Source: Membranipora membranacea (Eukaryota > Bryozoa > Gymnolaemata > Cheilostomatida > Membraniporidae). Taken from it: DNA of 64,000 nt. The position numbers and the translations under genes were made by a program. Below are positions 35,492 to 46,734 of the stretch, in pieces; the first letter of the stretch is position 1, and each line of letters begins with the position of its first letter. Below the pieces are notes generated by a model. It was not told where the DNA came from and did no database searches. It worked only from the letters and a program-made list of their open reading frames with translations. The DNA is taken from positions 15,874,001-15,938,000 of the forward strand of contig OU612073.1 of NCBI GenBank assembly GCA_914767715.1, in the 5' to 3' direction.

Positions 35492-38400
35492 TAAGATCAA
35501 ATTTTAATTGATTGATTGATGATTACATTATTTATTGATCTGAATACATTGAAAATTGATCTGATTTACATAATAAAAATTTGGTGTTGACATAAAAATT
35601 GATTATAAATTTCATTAAAAATCATTATAATTTTACAAACAGACCTTATTTCATTAGCCAGTATTACAATTTTACATTTGTCAAAGTAAAAAATTCAGAT
35701 GGGCTTTTATAATATAAAAAGCAAACACAGTATGGTGAACTTTATAGTGCATGTCAGCCAAGCAAAGAATGAAACAAATTTGGCATAATTTTGCATCAAA
35801 GAATACAAATTTATCGGATACAGCTTCGGAATTAAACGGTACCAAAGCTACATGTAATGCCTGCCTTTCATTTGCTATATTCGAGCTTGTTTCCTAAACA
35901 CACAACCTTGAAGAGTTGGAGTTAACCTGCATTCTCACATACCTGAATTGATGAAAATTCGGACTCAGGCAAGCTGCCATGTCTGCAGCATTGCTCCAAA
36001 AATTTGGATTTGGAGTACAAAAATGTCACCATTTTGAGTCGACCCTGAAAGTAACTCCAAAACTCATTCAAAGCATTCAAACCAAATCACCGTATTTGGC
36101 AATCTACTGAATTGGTTGGTTGAAAATCAGTTACAGCTACAAACTTGAAATAGGTCACATATAATCTGAGGTAATGCACCAATGAGGTTGTTGATGAAGG
36201 CATCTAGTATTAGTTTCTAAGTTGTTAATGTGCATTAATCAATGAATGATGAAACACTTGTACACCAACAGGCCATGCCTTCTCAAGTTTGCCTCTTGTA
36301 ATTGAAATATTGAGCAGTTTCATATCTGTCATTGATGTCTTGCGAATAAACTATCTCACCTTAGAGCAGAATTGATCTTCCCTTTGTTTAAAAGATGACA
36401 ACTCCAGATATGTGGACCATACAGCACTGCCAACTCTACTCATTTAAAAATAAATCTACTCTTTTTCCATTTCTTCTTTCAACTCTTCTGCCTTTTCAAA
36501 AAACAAGGAAATCTATTTTTTTTAAAGTTTGGACTCATGATATGCCTTGCCATTCCATTGTTGTACATATTATATAAATCATCTGCTATTGCTGCTCCTC
36601 GACTAAACCCTCCCCTTCTTAAATCTACAAGAAGCAATTAGAAATACAAAAAGAGATCTTCCCTGCGCAAAAGCTATATTGCAAATTGTGGATGAACACC
36701 AACCAACCCTTACAGTTTTAATATTAGGTAAGATTGGTTTTAAATTTTGTTATCTTATCTCAGCTCAAATCCATTATATGAAATATTTATGTTATTTAGA
36801 AGGTTAACAGGATAAAAAAATACATATCAATATTTATCTGATCAATTTAAAGATTAATTTTACGGTTAAGGCAATTGCAACATCAAGATTAAAATTATAC
36901 TATTATGGTGATTGCAAGGAAACCTTTCAATAGTTTTAACCAATGTTTTCCAAAAATTCATTGTATTTGCGTGTAGCTAAGAAACCATGATTTACTGAAA
37001 ACAGGTTTTTTGCCAATTTTATTTTGATCTTATACCAGCCTGCAATAGAAACCCTGCGCCCAAGGAGTAACAGTTACTCCTTGTTGCGTACAATCTCCCA
37101 TGTGATTCCTTTCTTCTTTCTCAAAATCTTTTTACAGAAAATAACTTGGATTGGGAAATGATTCCTCTAGTCACATTTCATGACCAACTTGTCATCGATC
37201 AATGATTATCTGAATGTATAGAAGTTTTCCTTCTACCCCACATGAGGGAATAACTTTTATTGTCTCATACATATCGTAGAGCTTTGACTTTGTTTTAAAA
37301 TGAGCACCACTAGGATTGTCAAACCGCAAAGGAAAATTGTTGCGTATTTCCACCAATAAGCCATATTCGTGGCAGTGGTTTTGGTTTGATAGCAGTTAAC
37401 CAACGAAACTATTTTCAATGTGACGAAAGGTTATGATCGGTAAAATTAGAATCTTAATTATAGGCCAGGAGATCATACAGGCTAACGTCAACACCAAGAC
37501 TAGACTGAAGTTCGTTGACTGGAGATAACATGCGAATCACTCTTATATTTATCATAATCTAAATAAGAAAGCCTACTGCTTCGTCTAGCGACATGCAATT
37601 ATAAATTGAGCTACACTTTTCTTCCAGTAAAGAATTTGAAAATTCATCTTCCGATATACTTCGATTTGCTAGAATACCTGTCAAACCAATGAGCTGCAAC
37701 AATAATTATGTCATTTCATTCGCACCCAGAATCTCAACTGAATAATGATCACAATACACCTCATCAGTGTCCATGAGAGGCAATTGCTGGATCCTGTGGT
37801 AGAGAAAGATTCTTCTCAGATGAAATGTCAGCTTCTCACTCTCAAACTGGCTAGCTGTAGCTGAAGACTTCGATTGTGTTCATTCCTTCCAATCACGCGC
37901 CCAAAGTGGTTGAGCTCAAAGTTTGTTCGGTTACGAACGGAAGTGGGTTTAGAGACAGGTTCCTTGATCTGTACTGAATGTGACAAACACTAATGCCAGC
38001 CTATGATAATCCTTTAGACTGGTGGGAAAGTGTTTTAATAAAAAACAAACGGCTTTCTTCTATCTCTATTGGTATCTCAATGATAGTCGGAAACCTCCCC
38101 TCCCGGGAGGGAACAACTAATGCTTCATTGGGTGAATATAATTAAGTTGACAGTGGCGCCACACCAACTGGGGAGAATTTTGAGGGTAAACTATGATAGC
38201 ATGGAGGAACATATATGTTTAGCGTCCTTTAATTATGCCTACTTGTTAATATGTTGGAGAAATTCCTCACCTAATTTTACTTTTGCGGTTTCACTTCCAT
38301 TTACCGTGATTATTTGATTCCACTCATATTGATATTTGTAGCAGGGAGGAGGGAGGGAAATTTTCAAAGTTTGTGTTTTCTGTTAGGTTTTTAGTTTGAT

Positions 38401-38780
38401 GGAGGGAGTATAAATACTCCCCCTTGTATAACCTTATGATCTTAAGCTCATCCACTTCTGCTTGGTCAGAAGAAGGGAATTGCACGGGTGTGCTGCAAAA
38501 AATATTCCAAGGTTTAAACAAGGGAGCACAAATAGTAGTAAACAATTGCCTGGGTAAATTCTTAACCATTTTACCAACTAGAACTGATAAGATCAGAGAC
38601 CACCGAAAAGGAGCAAAACTATTCGGCTCAGTTGGACAGATCATAGCTTAGTTCACTCATGGTTCACTGGTCAGAGTGAACATAAATACGATTCATTTGT
38701 CTGTATTCGGAGTTGCTCCCCTGTCCATTGGAGGAAAAACAACTCCGAATTTAGGCAAATGGATCGATATTGATCTAGAG
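35492..38780. other. intergenic stretch, nothing recognised
   Basis: AT-rich. Open frames near 36395, 38120 and 38324-38651 lack domain similarity or splice support. Confidence 0.4.
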
Positions 38781-38989
38781 CAGCTGTGGGCAACCTGCGG
38801 CCTTTTTGTCAGTGCGGCCTAATGAGTAATCATTTGCGGCCTAATGGTGGCCTTAAGCCTAAAAAATTTAATACGCATCAATTTTTATTCCTCTTTTGTT
38901 ATGTGGAGACCCAAGTATGTATAGCGCTCTGTAAGTACAAGGTATTTCAAAATAGTGGCCATTCTGTATTATTCATGTAGCAAAGCTTC

Positions 38990-39800
38990 ACCAGCCACTC
39001 TACACAAAATCATCATGACTTTCATCATTTTGTTTTTAACTTTTGTTGATGACCTAGTCAACTCTGCTCCTCAATTGGAATACATTTTATTTGCAGACGA
39101 CACAAACATCTTTAGCTCTGATCCAAAAATTTTAAAAGAAAACTTTATCAAAATTGAGCAGTGGTGCTTTTAAATACCAAAAAAACTTTTCAGGTCCTAA
39201 TAAAAAAGTAGTAGACGATCCTGAAGTTTTCAATGTTAGTGTGGGAAACATTATAATAGAATCAATCTCCTCCACCAAGTTTTTAGGATTAGAAATTGAT
39301 AGCAATATTACTTTTAAAAACCATGTATCACAGATTTGCAAAAAGTTAAACTACGCTCTTTTATTATTGCGAAGTATCGGACAGTTTTTAGATGTGCCAA
39401 CAATGATGAAATTTATTTTTGAAAAAAATTGGATAATTGAAAAAAAACTAATTGCTATTTTCCACAATTTTTTCAATTAGTCTTTCTTCTACCCACACGT
39501 TATTTATGGCATTGAATTTTGGGGCCATGCATCCCAAACTGAATTGAAACAAATTTTACTTTTACAGAAAACTGAATTGCGTGTGATTTTGAAAATACGA
39601 CTTGGAAAACATGTGTCATCAGATTTTATAAAGCTCAAAATCATGCCAATTTCGATCTTGTTTAAATATTGTTATACTATTTTCTTCTTAAAACTAGTAA
39701 ATGAAAACAAATTATACCCTAAATTAAACCACAACGAAAGAACAAGGTTTATTGGCGGCGGCTTCGTGGGGGGTGGTGTGGTAGGGGGCATTTAGAAGAT
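38990..39800 (+). pseudogene. non-LTR retrotransposon reverse transcriptase fragment
   Basis: The reverse transcriptase active-site box appears as LFADDTNIF within a DLVNSAPQLEY context at about 39045-39110. The frame then shifts near 39170 into TKFLGLEIDSNITFKNH, typical of the C-terminal half of CR1/Jockey-type LINEs. It continues with EFWGHASQ and KTELRVILK up to about 39720. Frameshifts and stops make it dead. The same family occurs on the minus strand at 50080-50950. Confidence 0.75.
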
Positions 39801-39859
39801 GGGACTTCCTGGTCGATGGTCGGATCGGGATGGTCTCAGCTTTGTTTAATCGGGTGGTC

Positions 39860-39915
39860 GCCACTCTAGTCTCGATCTGTCTGGCGAAGACTATTAGACC
39901 ACACCGCTGCATTTT
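39860..39915 (-). repeat. possible tRNA-like SINE head
   Basis: On the minus strand an A-box-like TGTGGTCTAATAG is followed within about 20 bp by a degenerate B-box-like AGATCGAGACT. The spacing is short and the match weak. Confidence 0.25.
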
Positions 39916-40245
39916 TTATCTCAATTTTAATTGATCGTTTTCAAGCGGAAACCTAATACACAAAAAAACACTGTTGTAATGACTAATTTACCTTGTTTTT
40001 CTTTCGATATAACACAAAACAGTGCCATTTGGATGTTAAAATTACAAAGTTCTCTAACATAATAGTAATTAGTGTATTTTGCAAAACCGTCATTTTGGAC
40101 ATTTCCTTTCATTTCACAACTATTTGCAAGAAATTTCTGTAAGATGAAATTATGACAGGGAGCGAAAAAGCTAAAAAAAAAAACTTTTTTCTCCATCACA
40201 ACTGTCCCGTTATGAAGATTTTTATACTTTTACCACTGAGAGGGC

Positions 40246-40842
40246 GCTACAGCACCCCTCCCACACCGTCCTGCCCTATGTCATATACATGAAACACAGG
40301 GATACAGACACATATAAAATCAAATCATGAGGTAAAATGCCGTCACAAACCTCCAGAAAATGAGATCCAAACCGATATTTCTGCTGAGTTGATGGTTCTT
40401 GTAACATATTGCAGTCTTTACTCAAATCTGTCTTAGTATTCACGAAATAGGGAGTGCCAAATTGTTACTCCAGTTCAAATTTTATCCTTGAAAGATATGT
40501 TGCAGCCTTTTGAGTTGAGCCTGCGTAAAATGTGGCCTTTTTTTAGAAAAGGTTGCCCACCCATGATCTAGCTAGAGCATGGGTGGGCAACCTTTTTCTA
40601 AAAAAATTCCACATTTTACACAGGCTCAACACAATTAGGCGCAACATATCTTTCAGGTATAAAATCGGAACCGGAGTAACAACTATGTACAAACTAAAAC
40701 AGATTTATTTGTAAAAGCTGTGGTATGTTGCAAGGAACTTCAGCTCAACAGAAATACTAATTTAAAAAATCTTGTGAAGTTTTGCATGTGTATGGAAAAG
40801 GGCAGGGTGGGTGTGGGAGGGGTGCTGGCACCCCTCCGCAAT
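40246..40842. repeat. large inverted repeat (back-to-back hAT-like ends)
   Basis: Arms of about 300 bp (40246-40564 and 40574-40842), diverged but clearly alignable, meet at GGTTGCCCACCCATG / CATGGGTGGGCAACC near 40569. The GTGGGCAACC ends resemble those of the enclosing hAT-like element. Either two elements lie in opposite orientation or one is a foldback. Confidence 0.7.
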
Positions 40843-41321
40843 GGGGAAGTTTTTTGCGAATGCCTGTAAAATTAGATGCAATCTGGAACATTTCAGCGAT
40901 AAAGCAGGAGCATTTTTAACATGAAAACTTGTTGATACTCATCTGCATTCTTTGTTCAAGGTGACAGATTTGCTAAAAAAATTAATTACTATGATATTAA
41001 CGAAAATTTTTATTCGAATTTCCAAAGGTCACCGTTCTGGGTTATTCTGAAAATAAAGCACTTGAAAAAGGAGTTAACACCATTAAAGTTAAGATGATTA
41101 TGTCTAGAAACTGCTTTTGAAGCTACATGCTTAATGGCCACTATTTTGAAATATATTGTGCCTACATACTTGAATATCAAGATTACAAAATGCGAGATGG
41201 GAATCGAAATTAATGTGTAATATATATCTTTTCAGGCATAAGGCCACAATCAGCCCGCAAAATATTGTTCATTAGGCTGCACTGGAAAATAGGCCACAGG
41301 TTGCCGACAGCTAATCTTGAG

Positions 41322-42379
41322 GTATGCAGGACTTTTACTCCCACCCAATAGGAATTAGCGGTGTAAAATTCTTAAATCCGACAATATCTCACAAACACAA
41401 CTATGTCTGAGAATTAAACCCACAGCTTTTTTTGCAGCCCATTAGGTAATTGTTACTGAGACATAATTCATCTCATGTCATGATATATGCTGCCTGGTAT
41501 AAAAAGAACTGTGGCAAGCTTTTAACAAATAGGAATATCTATGATTGGTGTTACACGTCACACAACAAATTATACAGGCGATTTGGTCTAGATAAAAATT
41601 AAAATAATAAGGAGATTGCAATTGCCGCTAACTGAACTTATGACAGGCTGTACATGGGCAGCTACTATAAGAGAACTGAATAATTGTATAATCTGTGACA
41701 AGTTTGCTTGAATGAATGAAAATAATTAAGAAATCATAGCAATAGCTGCTGTTATTTAAACTCACATGGGAGAAGTGTAAAGCAGATTACATGACAATTA
41801 TTTTATAAGATACCTGCTAGGAGCACAGAGTTTAACGATGGGTATATCAGGCCCCCTTTAGTGATTAGCCTTTGAACCTTGGAAATTTCTATCAAAACAG
41901 ATGGCTTTGAACCATTGATAATACTATTAAAGCAGATTTTAAACGCTTTGCCCAGGCACTAAGGCTTAAATGATTTGCTCAGGTATGACTGTTCTTTTAG
42001 ATATTAGCCTTTGAACCATAGAAATTTCTATTTGAGCAAATTTTAACCATCGACATATCTATTGAAACAGATTTTACACATTTTGCCCAGGCACTTAGGC
42101 TTTATTAAGTTGCACTGATGATTGATTGAGGATTGCACATAGGCAAGACATTTTTATGCAATCTCCTAGACATAGACAAAACTATATCTATTGGATTGAA
42201 TAGAAATGGCTAGGAAAAGCCAAAAAACCTGTGCTGGCTGTTGCAAGTTTTCTATGTCATAGCATCACCTGCTGTTTTTCATACTACTCCCAAAAAGAAG
42301 ATCAGGTAGGAATCTAGTTATCTTGACAATAATTGAGGATGGATAGGCAAAACTGTAGGTGTTTATTGTGTGCAAAAAT
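41322..42379. other. intergenic stretch, nothing recognised
   Basis: No gene was seen. A loose repeat (CTTTGAACC, GAAATTTCTAT, CCCAGGCACT) occurs twice or more at 41870-42100. Confidence 0.4.
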
Positions 42380-42862
42380 AAGAGATAAATATTTGTTGTA
42401 TCATTGGAATGGTCATAATACTGTGAGTAGCAATATAGGGACCTAGTGTGTACCTTACCTGCCAAAATTGACTTAAGTTCTGACTTTCAAAAAATGTTGG
42501 GGTCCTGATGGGGTCTTCCCAGGGTTTATCTCCCCTGCTGAAAGCGGAAGAAAAAGAGCTGACAAGTTAAGGGAATAAGGCCTGCGCACCAAAAACAGAG
42601 AGCTAGCATCTATAAGTGCCTTATAATACTAGATCACTGAGATTGGATATTATTTCTATGCTAACTACCCTCATTACAGACTCTTTTGCTTCCGCTTTCA
42701 GCAGGGGATATAAACCCTGCGATGACCCCATCAGGACCCCAAAATTTTTTGAAAGTCAGAACATAAATTAATTTTGGCAGGACTGGTAAGGTGCACACTA
42801 GGTCTCTATATTGCTACTCACAGTATTATGAGCATTCCAATGATACAAAAAAGTTATCTCGC
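42380..42862. mobile_element. foldback element
   Basis: Inverted arms of about 170 bp (42380-42552 and 42690-42862) carry CTGCTGAAAGCGGAAG, GGGGTCCTGATGGGGTC and CTGTGAGTAGCAATATAG and their complements. They flank a core of about 135 bp. The element is non-coding. Confidence 0.75.
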
Positions 42863-43283
42863 ATTTCAACTTTAAGACCATGTTCCAAATTATTTCTAAT
42901 CCGGTGAACGGCTGGTTGTCAGACACAGTATTTTTTTTTATACACTTTATTAGCTGTGTAGTGCTTTAGGTCAATGAGAACATGTGTACATCGAAATTAA
43001 AAGTTTACTAATAGTGGTGATTGCAAGAAAAGGTTAAAAGGAGTCTAAAAAATGTCTGGTCAGGTTTTCCAAAAACAAAACTAAAATTCATCGCATTTAC
43101 ATGTAGCAATAAAATAGTGATTTGCTTAGGAGAGTTGTTCTACTGTTTAAAATGGGCTTGTCTGATAACCTGGCATACGCCTGTTTATGGATTGCTTTTG
43201 TGGGATGTGGTGGTGAAGCCTGAGGTTCTTGTTAGACAGTACTTTAGAAACATAGCCACTGCATAGCTTGCTCAACACGTCAT

Positions 43284-44480
43284 TTATTCGCCGGATCTTA
43301 GATTTGTCGAGATGCTTGGAGTAGAAGCTATCTCGTGGAAAATAAATCTCAAACACAAACTTTGATGCCTTTCAATGAGGTCTTTCCCATACTGCGGTAG
43401 GTAACAGTACCACGGATGCGCAGCAAATGTGAGAATAGGCATTATCCTAGCCTGATAGAACTTGACTAGCGATTGGGTATGTACGCCGTGGCGCTTGAGT
43501 GTAAGCAGCCCTTGTACAGCTGATCTAGCCTTAATTATCACAGATCTGGTATGAGATGTAAAAGTGAGGTGGTCGTCGATCGTCACACCCAGTAATTTTG
43601 CTGATTTGGTTTGAGAAAAAGGCTCACCATTGATGGTAATAGGCGGTGATATGGTGGTGTTGAGTTGAAGTGTCAACATTATATACTGTGTTTTAGGTGC
43701 ATTGATCTTTTGGTTGGAGTTGTCAAGCGTTATCAGCGGCTGTTGGCATGTTATTGTCAGCAATGGTTATGTCTCTGTTTCGTCCACATTTGTCAACTGT
43801 TGTCACTTTTGATTTTCGCACTACATCGTAGATTGTGGTGTCATCTGCGTATTTGATAACTGGGATGTCATGGCACAGGTCTGCAACATAGACATTCCAC
43901 AACGCTGGCCCTAGGATTGCGCCCTGGGGACGCCAATTATCGATGATATGATACTAGACTGAGAGGCCTGAAATTTCACGTATTGCTGTCGTTTTGAGAG
44001 AAAGTCTGCTATAAGACGTACTAGAGGCGTTGGTACGGCCATGGCTAGGAGTTTGTTGGTCAGTGTGTCTGGTTTTATTAGGTCAAATTCCTTGCTAAAG
44101 TCAATGAGAAGGCATTGGACCCCATATGTGGATTTCTTGTCAACAGCTTGAAAAGCAGTTGTCGTCAGTTGTACTAGAGCATCAGTTGTACCCACTCCAT
44201 TCGTGTATGCATATTGATGCATGTCACAAGGTGTTAATTTGGCTAGTTCTTTCTTGATGAACAACTCTGTGATTTCGCTGAGATGGTATAAGAGCGAAAT
44301 TGGTCGATAGTCCTTGCAAGTTCTAGGATCTGATGTTTTTGGTGACGGCTTGATCTGAGCTTTTTTTCCAAATGGAGGGAAATTTGCCTGAGTTGAGTAT
44401 TGATTGTATTATATGAGCTATTGGTGTTGAGAGCATGTCATGCATTGTTTGTTGTCACCCAGCTTGGGTAGTCATCTGAG
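43284..44480 (-). pseudogene. non-LTR retrotransposon reverse transcriptase, broken
   Basis: Read leftwards: LLIDFSKEFDLI (44090s; the usual DFSKAFD motif), IIGVP followed by a one-base frameshift near 43930, then QGAILGPALWN and YADDTTIY (about 43850), then AKLLGVTIDDHLTF and a C-terminal thumb-like part ending at 43284. This order is the reverse transcriptase of a CR1/Jockey-like LINE. The frameshift and the missing endonuclease make it inactive. Confidence 0.8.
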
Positions 44481-44519
44481 TGAGTTGTTTTGTTCTTATT
44501 GATGTATCTATTACAAGAG

Positions 44520-45060
44520 GGGTTTGACAAGGGTAACCTTTGTCCCTATCCTTGTATGTTATATACATTGAGTAGATGGTGAGAGCTATTACGCAATGCG
44601 GGCTTTTGTCAGGCTGCCTTGTGCCTGGTACTGATAGTTGGAAATGGTTGGCATATTATGCAGATGATCTCATGGTAGCTTGTCATGCCTCTGAGGTTGA
44701 CTTTATTGTTGCACTGTTGCTAGGTAGGAACATTGTTGTTCTCAACCCAGCTGTTTTTTCAATGTTTTACTATTTGGCTTTCTACATACAGGTGTAGTCT
44801 TAGAAAATATGTCACATTTGATATTTGAGTTTGTATGGTCCCCTGCCAAAAGGAAGGTAGATATATGCTTCTTCTGTTTCCCCAAAGATAAAGGGGGCTG
44901 GTGTCTGGTTTATCTGCTGGTTAAGGCACAGAGTCTGTTATTTTCAAACAACTTGCTATGCTGTGTTTCAGATGGGCATTGCCAAGAGTCTTTTTTAAGT
45001 GATTTTTTTCTGTGCCTTGCAGGGATTTTATCCCTCTTTGCTTGACAACACGACACACCA
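44520..45060 (+). pseudogene. second LINE reverse transcriptase fragment, opposite strand
   Basis: YYADDLMVACHASEVD (about 44650-44700) is a reverse transcriptase active-site box. After a break the sequence reads FEFVWSPAKRKVD and PKDKGGWCLVYLLVKAQSLL, matching the conserved post-RT region of L1/RTE-type elements. It is a different family from the neighbour on the minus strand, and several stops are present. Weak coding similarity may continue to about 45460. Confidence 0.6.
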
Positions 45061-45460
45061 CATATTTAAGTGCTGCATTGAGAAATTTCTGATAAGTAAG
45101 GAGACATTCTTCCTTTTATATGATCTGTCAACCAATTATATCTATGGTTGGTCGAGTTTGTTTAGAATTCCCTAGTCATCTACAAGGAAAGTTTTCAGCA
45201 AGGCTTTCAGAGAAGTAGATTCTGGTGTGGTGGTCTGTTCATTCTGGAACGCTCAGCGCTAGGTATCGAGGTTTCATGTGATGGCTCTCATCTGATTCTT
45301 TGAAAAGTGAGAGGTCATAACAGTATTCACTGGTTAAACACTGAGTGTGTCTACTATAAAGAGAGGCTGAAGACAGTCACACCCTTAACTTGCAACGAAT
45401 TGCAGCTAGCCCATGCTTTTTTGGCTACTGTGATAGATACAGAGTGGGAGTTTCCGCGTT

Positions 45461-46734
45461 AAATGCAGTTTTTCTGCTCGGGTTCGCCGTAATGTATGGG
45501 ACTGCCGATTTCAGCATCTTGTTGTGCCACGTAAAAAGGTTATATGGGACCTGAGGTGCCATATTTTTATATGAGGTTTTCATTTTAAATGTTCTTGTCT
45601 GCTGCAAAGCCATTTTTCAGCAATATCATCGAAAAGAAAGAGCATTTTTTATGAGTGTGTGTTTTTGTTACCTTCACGGACCTTGTTTTTTTTTTCTTTC
45701 TCTCTCAATGTTTTTTCACGGCAGTCACTCTTTTTTTTTCTGTATCTTGCTAAAAAGAAACATTGTAAATTAAGAGAAATAACTGTTCAAAGAAAGTAAA
45801 TAAAAGCATGGGTCAACCAGATAGTCTGTGACTAGAGTGGCGGCCAACCCTCCAACTAATTACAAAAACACAAACATCATGAAAAGCCTAGACGAAACAT
45901 GCCCAACGTATCCGCTATCCACCGCACGACCAGAGACTCTCAATGACTTGCTAAAAATTGTTATTGTTGCCACTTTTTGGTCACCCATTGGATATCATTT
46001 TCCAACGCTCACAGCAAACCTAGCGTTATCACTCAATGGTATTTAGCCAGTCTTTCATTATTTGGTTTGTCTCAGGAGCAAATACCAGCAAAGGGTGCGT
46101 ATATCAGGAGTGGTATGATGCATGCTTTATAAAAGTAAGGCCATCGTTAAATACTCCTAATTTTCTAAGTTTGCATACATACTACCATAATATACGATTG
46201 CAATATTAACTACATGGTTGAATTGTTAACATGAATCCTTCAGGTATCTGATGAAACTTTTGTAAATAAAAAATGATCACCAATATTGTGTGTACACAAT
46301 ATTGGTGATATTCATGAATCATAAAAAAACAGATATAAATCATGAGATAATGTCAGACCTGATGCCACTCCTGTTGTCATCCATGTATTAAATAACTAGG
46401 CTAAAACTTAATCCATCATTGTATCTTAAAGACCAATCAAAAGACTGCTTGAGATTACAAAAGTTACAGCAAAAAAGAGTTTAAAGAGAAATAGCATTTC
46501 TATAAAAGGACGGCGTAGCTCATTTTTCATTTTTGCTGGAAGTCTCATTGGTCAGATGATCACATGGCTTAGTATCTTTATGGCATGTTCGTAGTTTCTC
46601 ACAATTCAAGTTTCTGGGAATCATCCAGAAATTATTTTCATGTTACTGTTTTCACAATTGACCAGCAATGTGTGTTAGTGCCGCAGGTAAAATAATATCT
46701 TATTATTAACAATCATAGTCTTTCTTATTGTATG
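45461..46734. other. intergenic stretch with one short palindrome
   Basis: No gene was recognised. The perfect palindrome at 46276-46309 is listed separately. Confidence 0.4.
46276..46309. repeat. perfect 34-bp palindrome
   Basis: ATCACCAATATTGTGTG is followed directly by its complement, with no spacer. It could be the fused ends of a deleted element. Confidence 0.85.

Larger units (their letters stand above)
38781..41313. mobile_element. hAT-like element, non-autonomous composite
   Basis: The left end is CAGCTGTGGGCAACCTGCGG at 38781. The right end is a near complement finishing CGACAGCTA at 41313. The flanks are ATCTAGAG (38773-38780) and ATCTTGAG (41314-41321), an 8-bp duplication with one mismatch, as expected for hAT. 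The interior has no transposase, only a dead LINE fragment, a possible SINE and a large inverted repeat. It is therefore a non-autonomous or heavily filled element. Confidence 0.6.
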
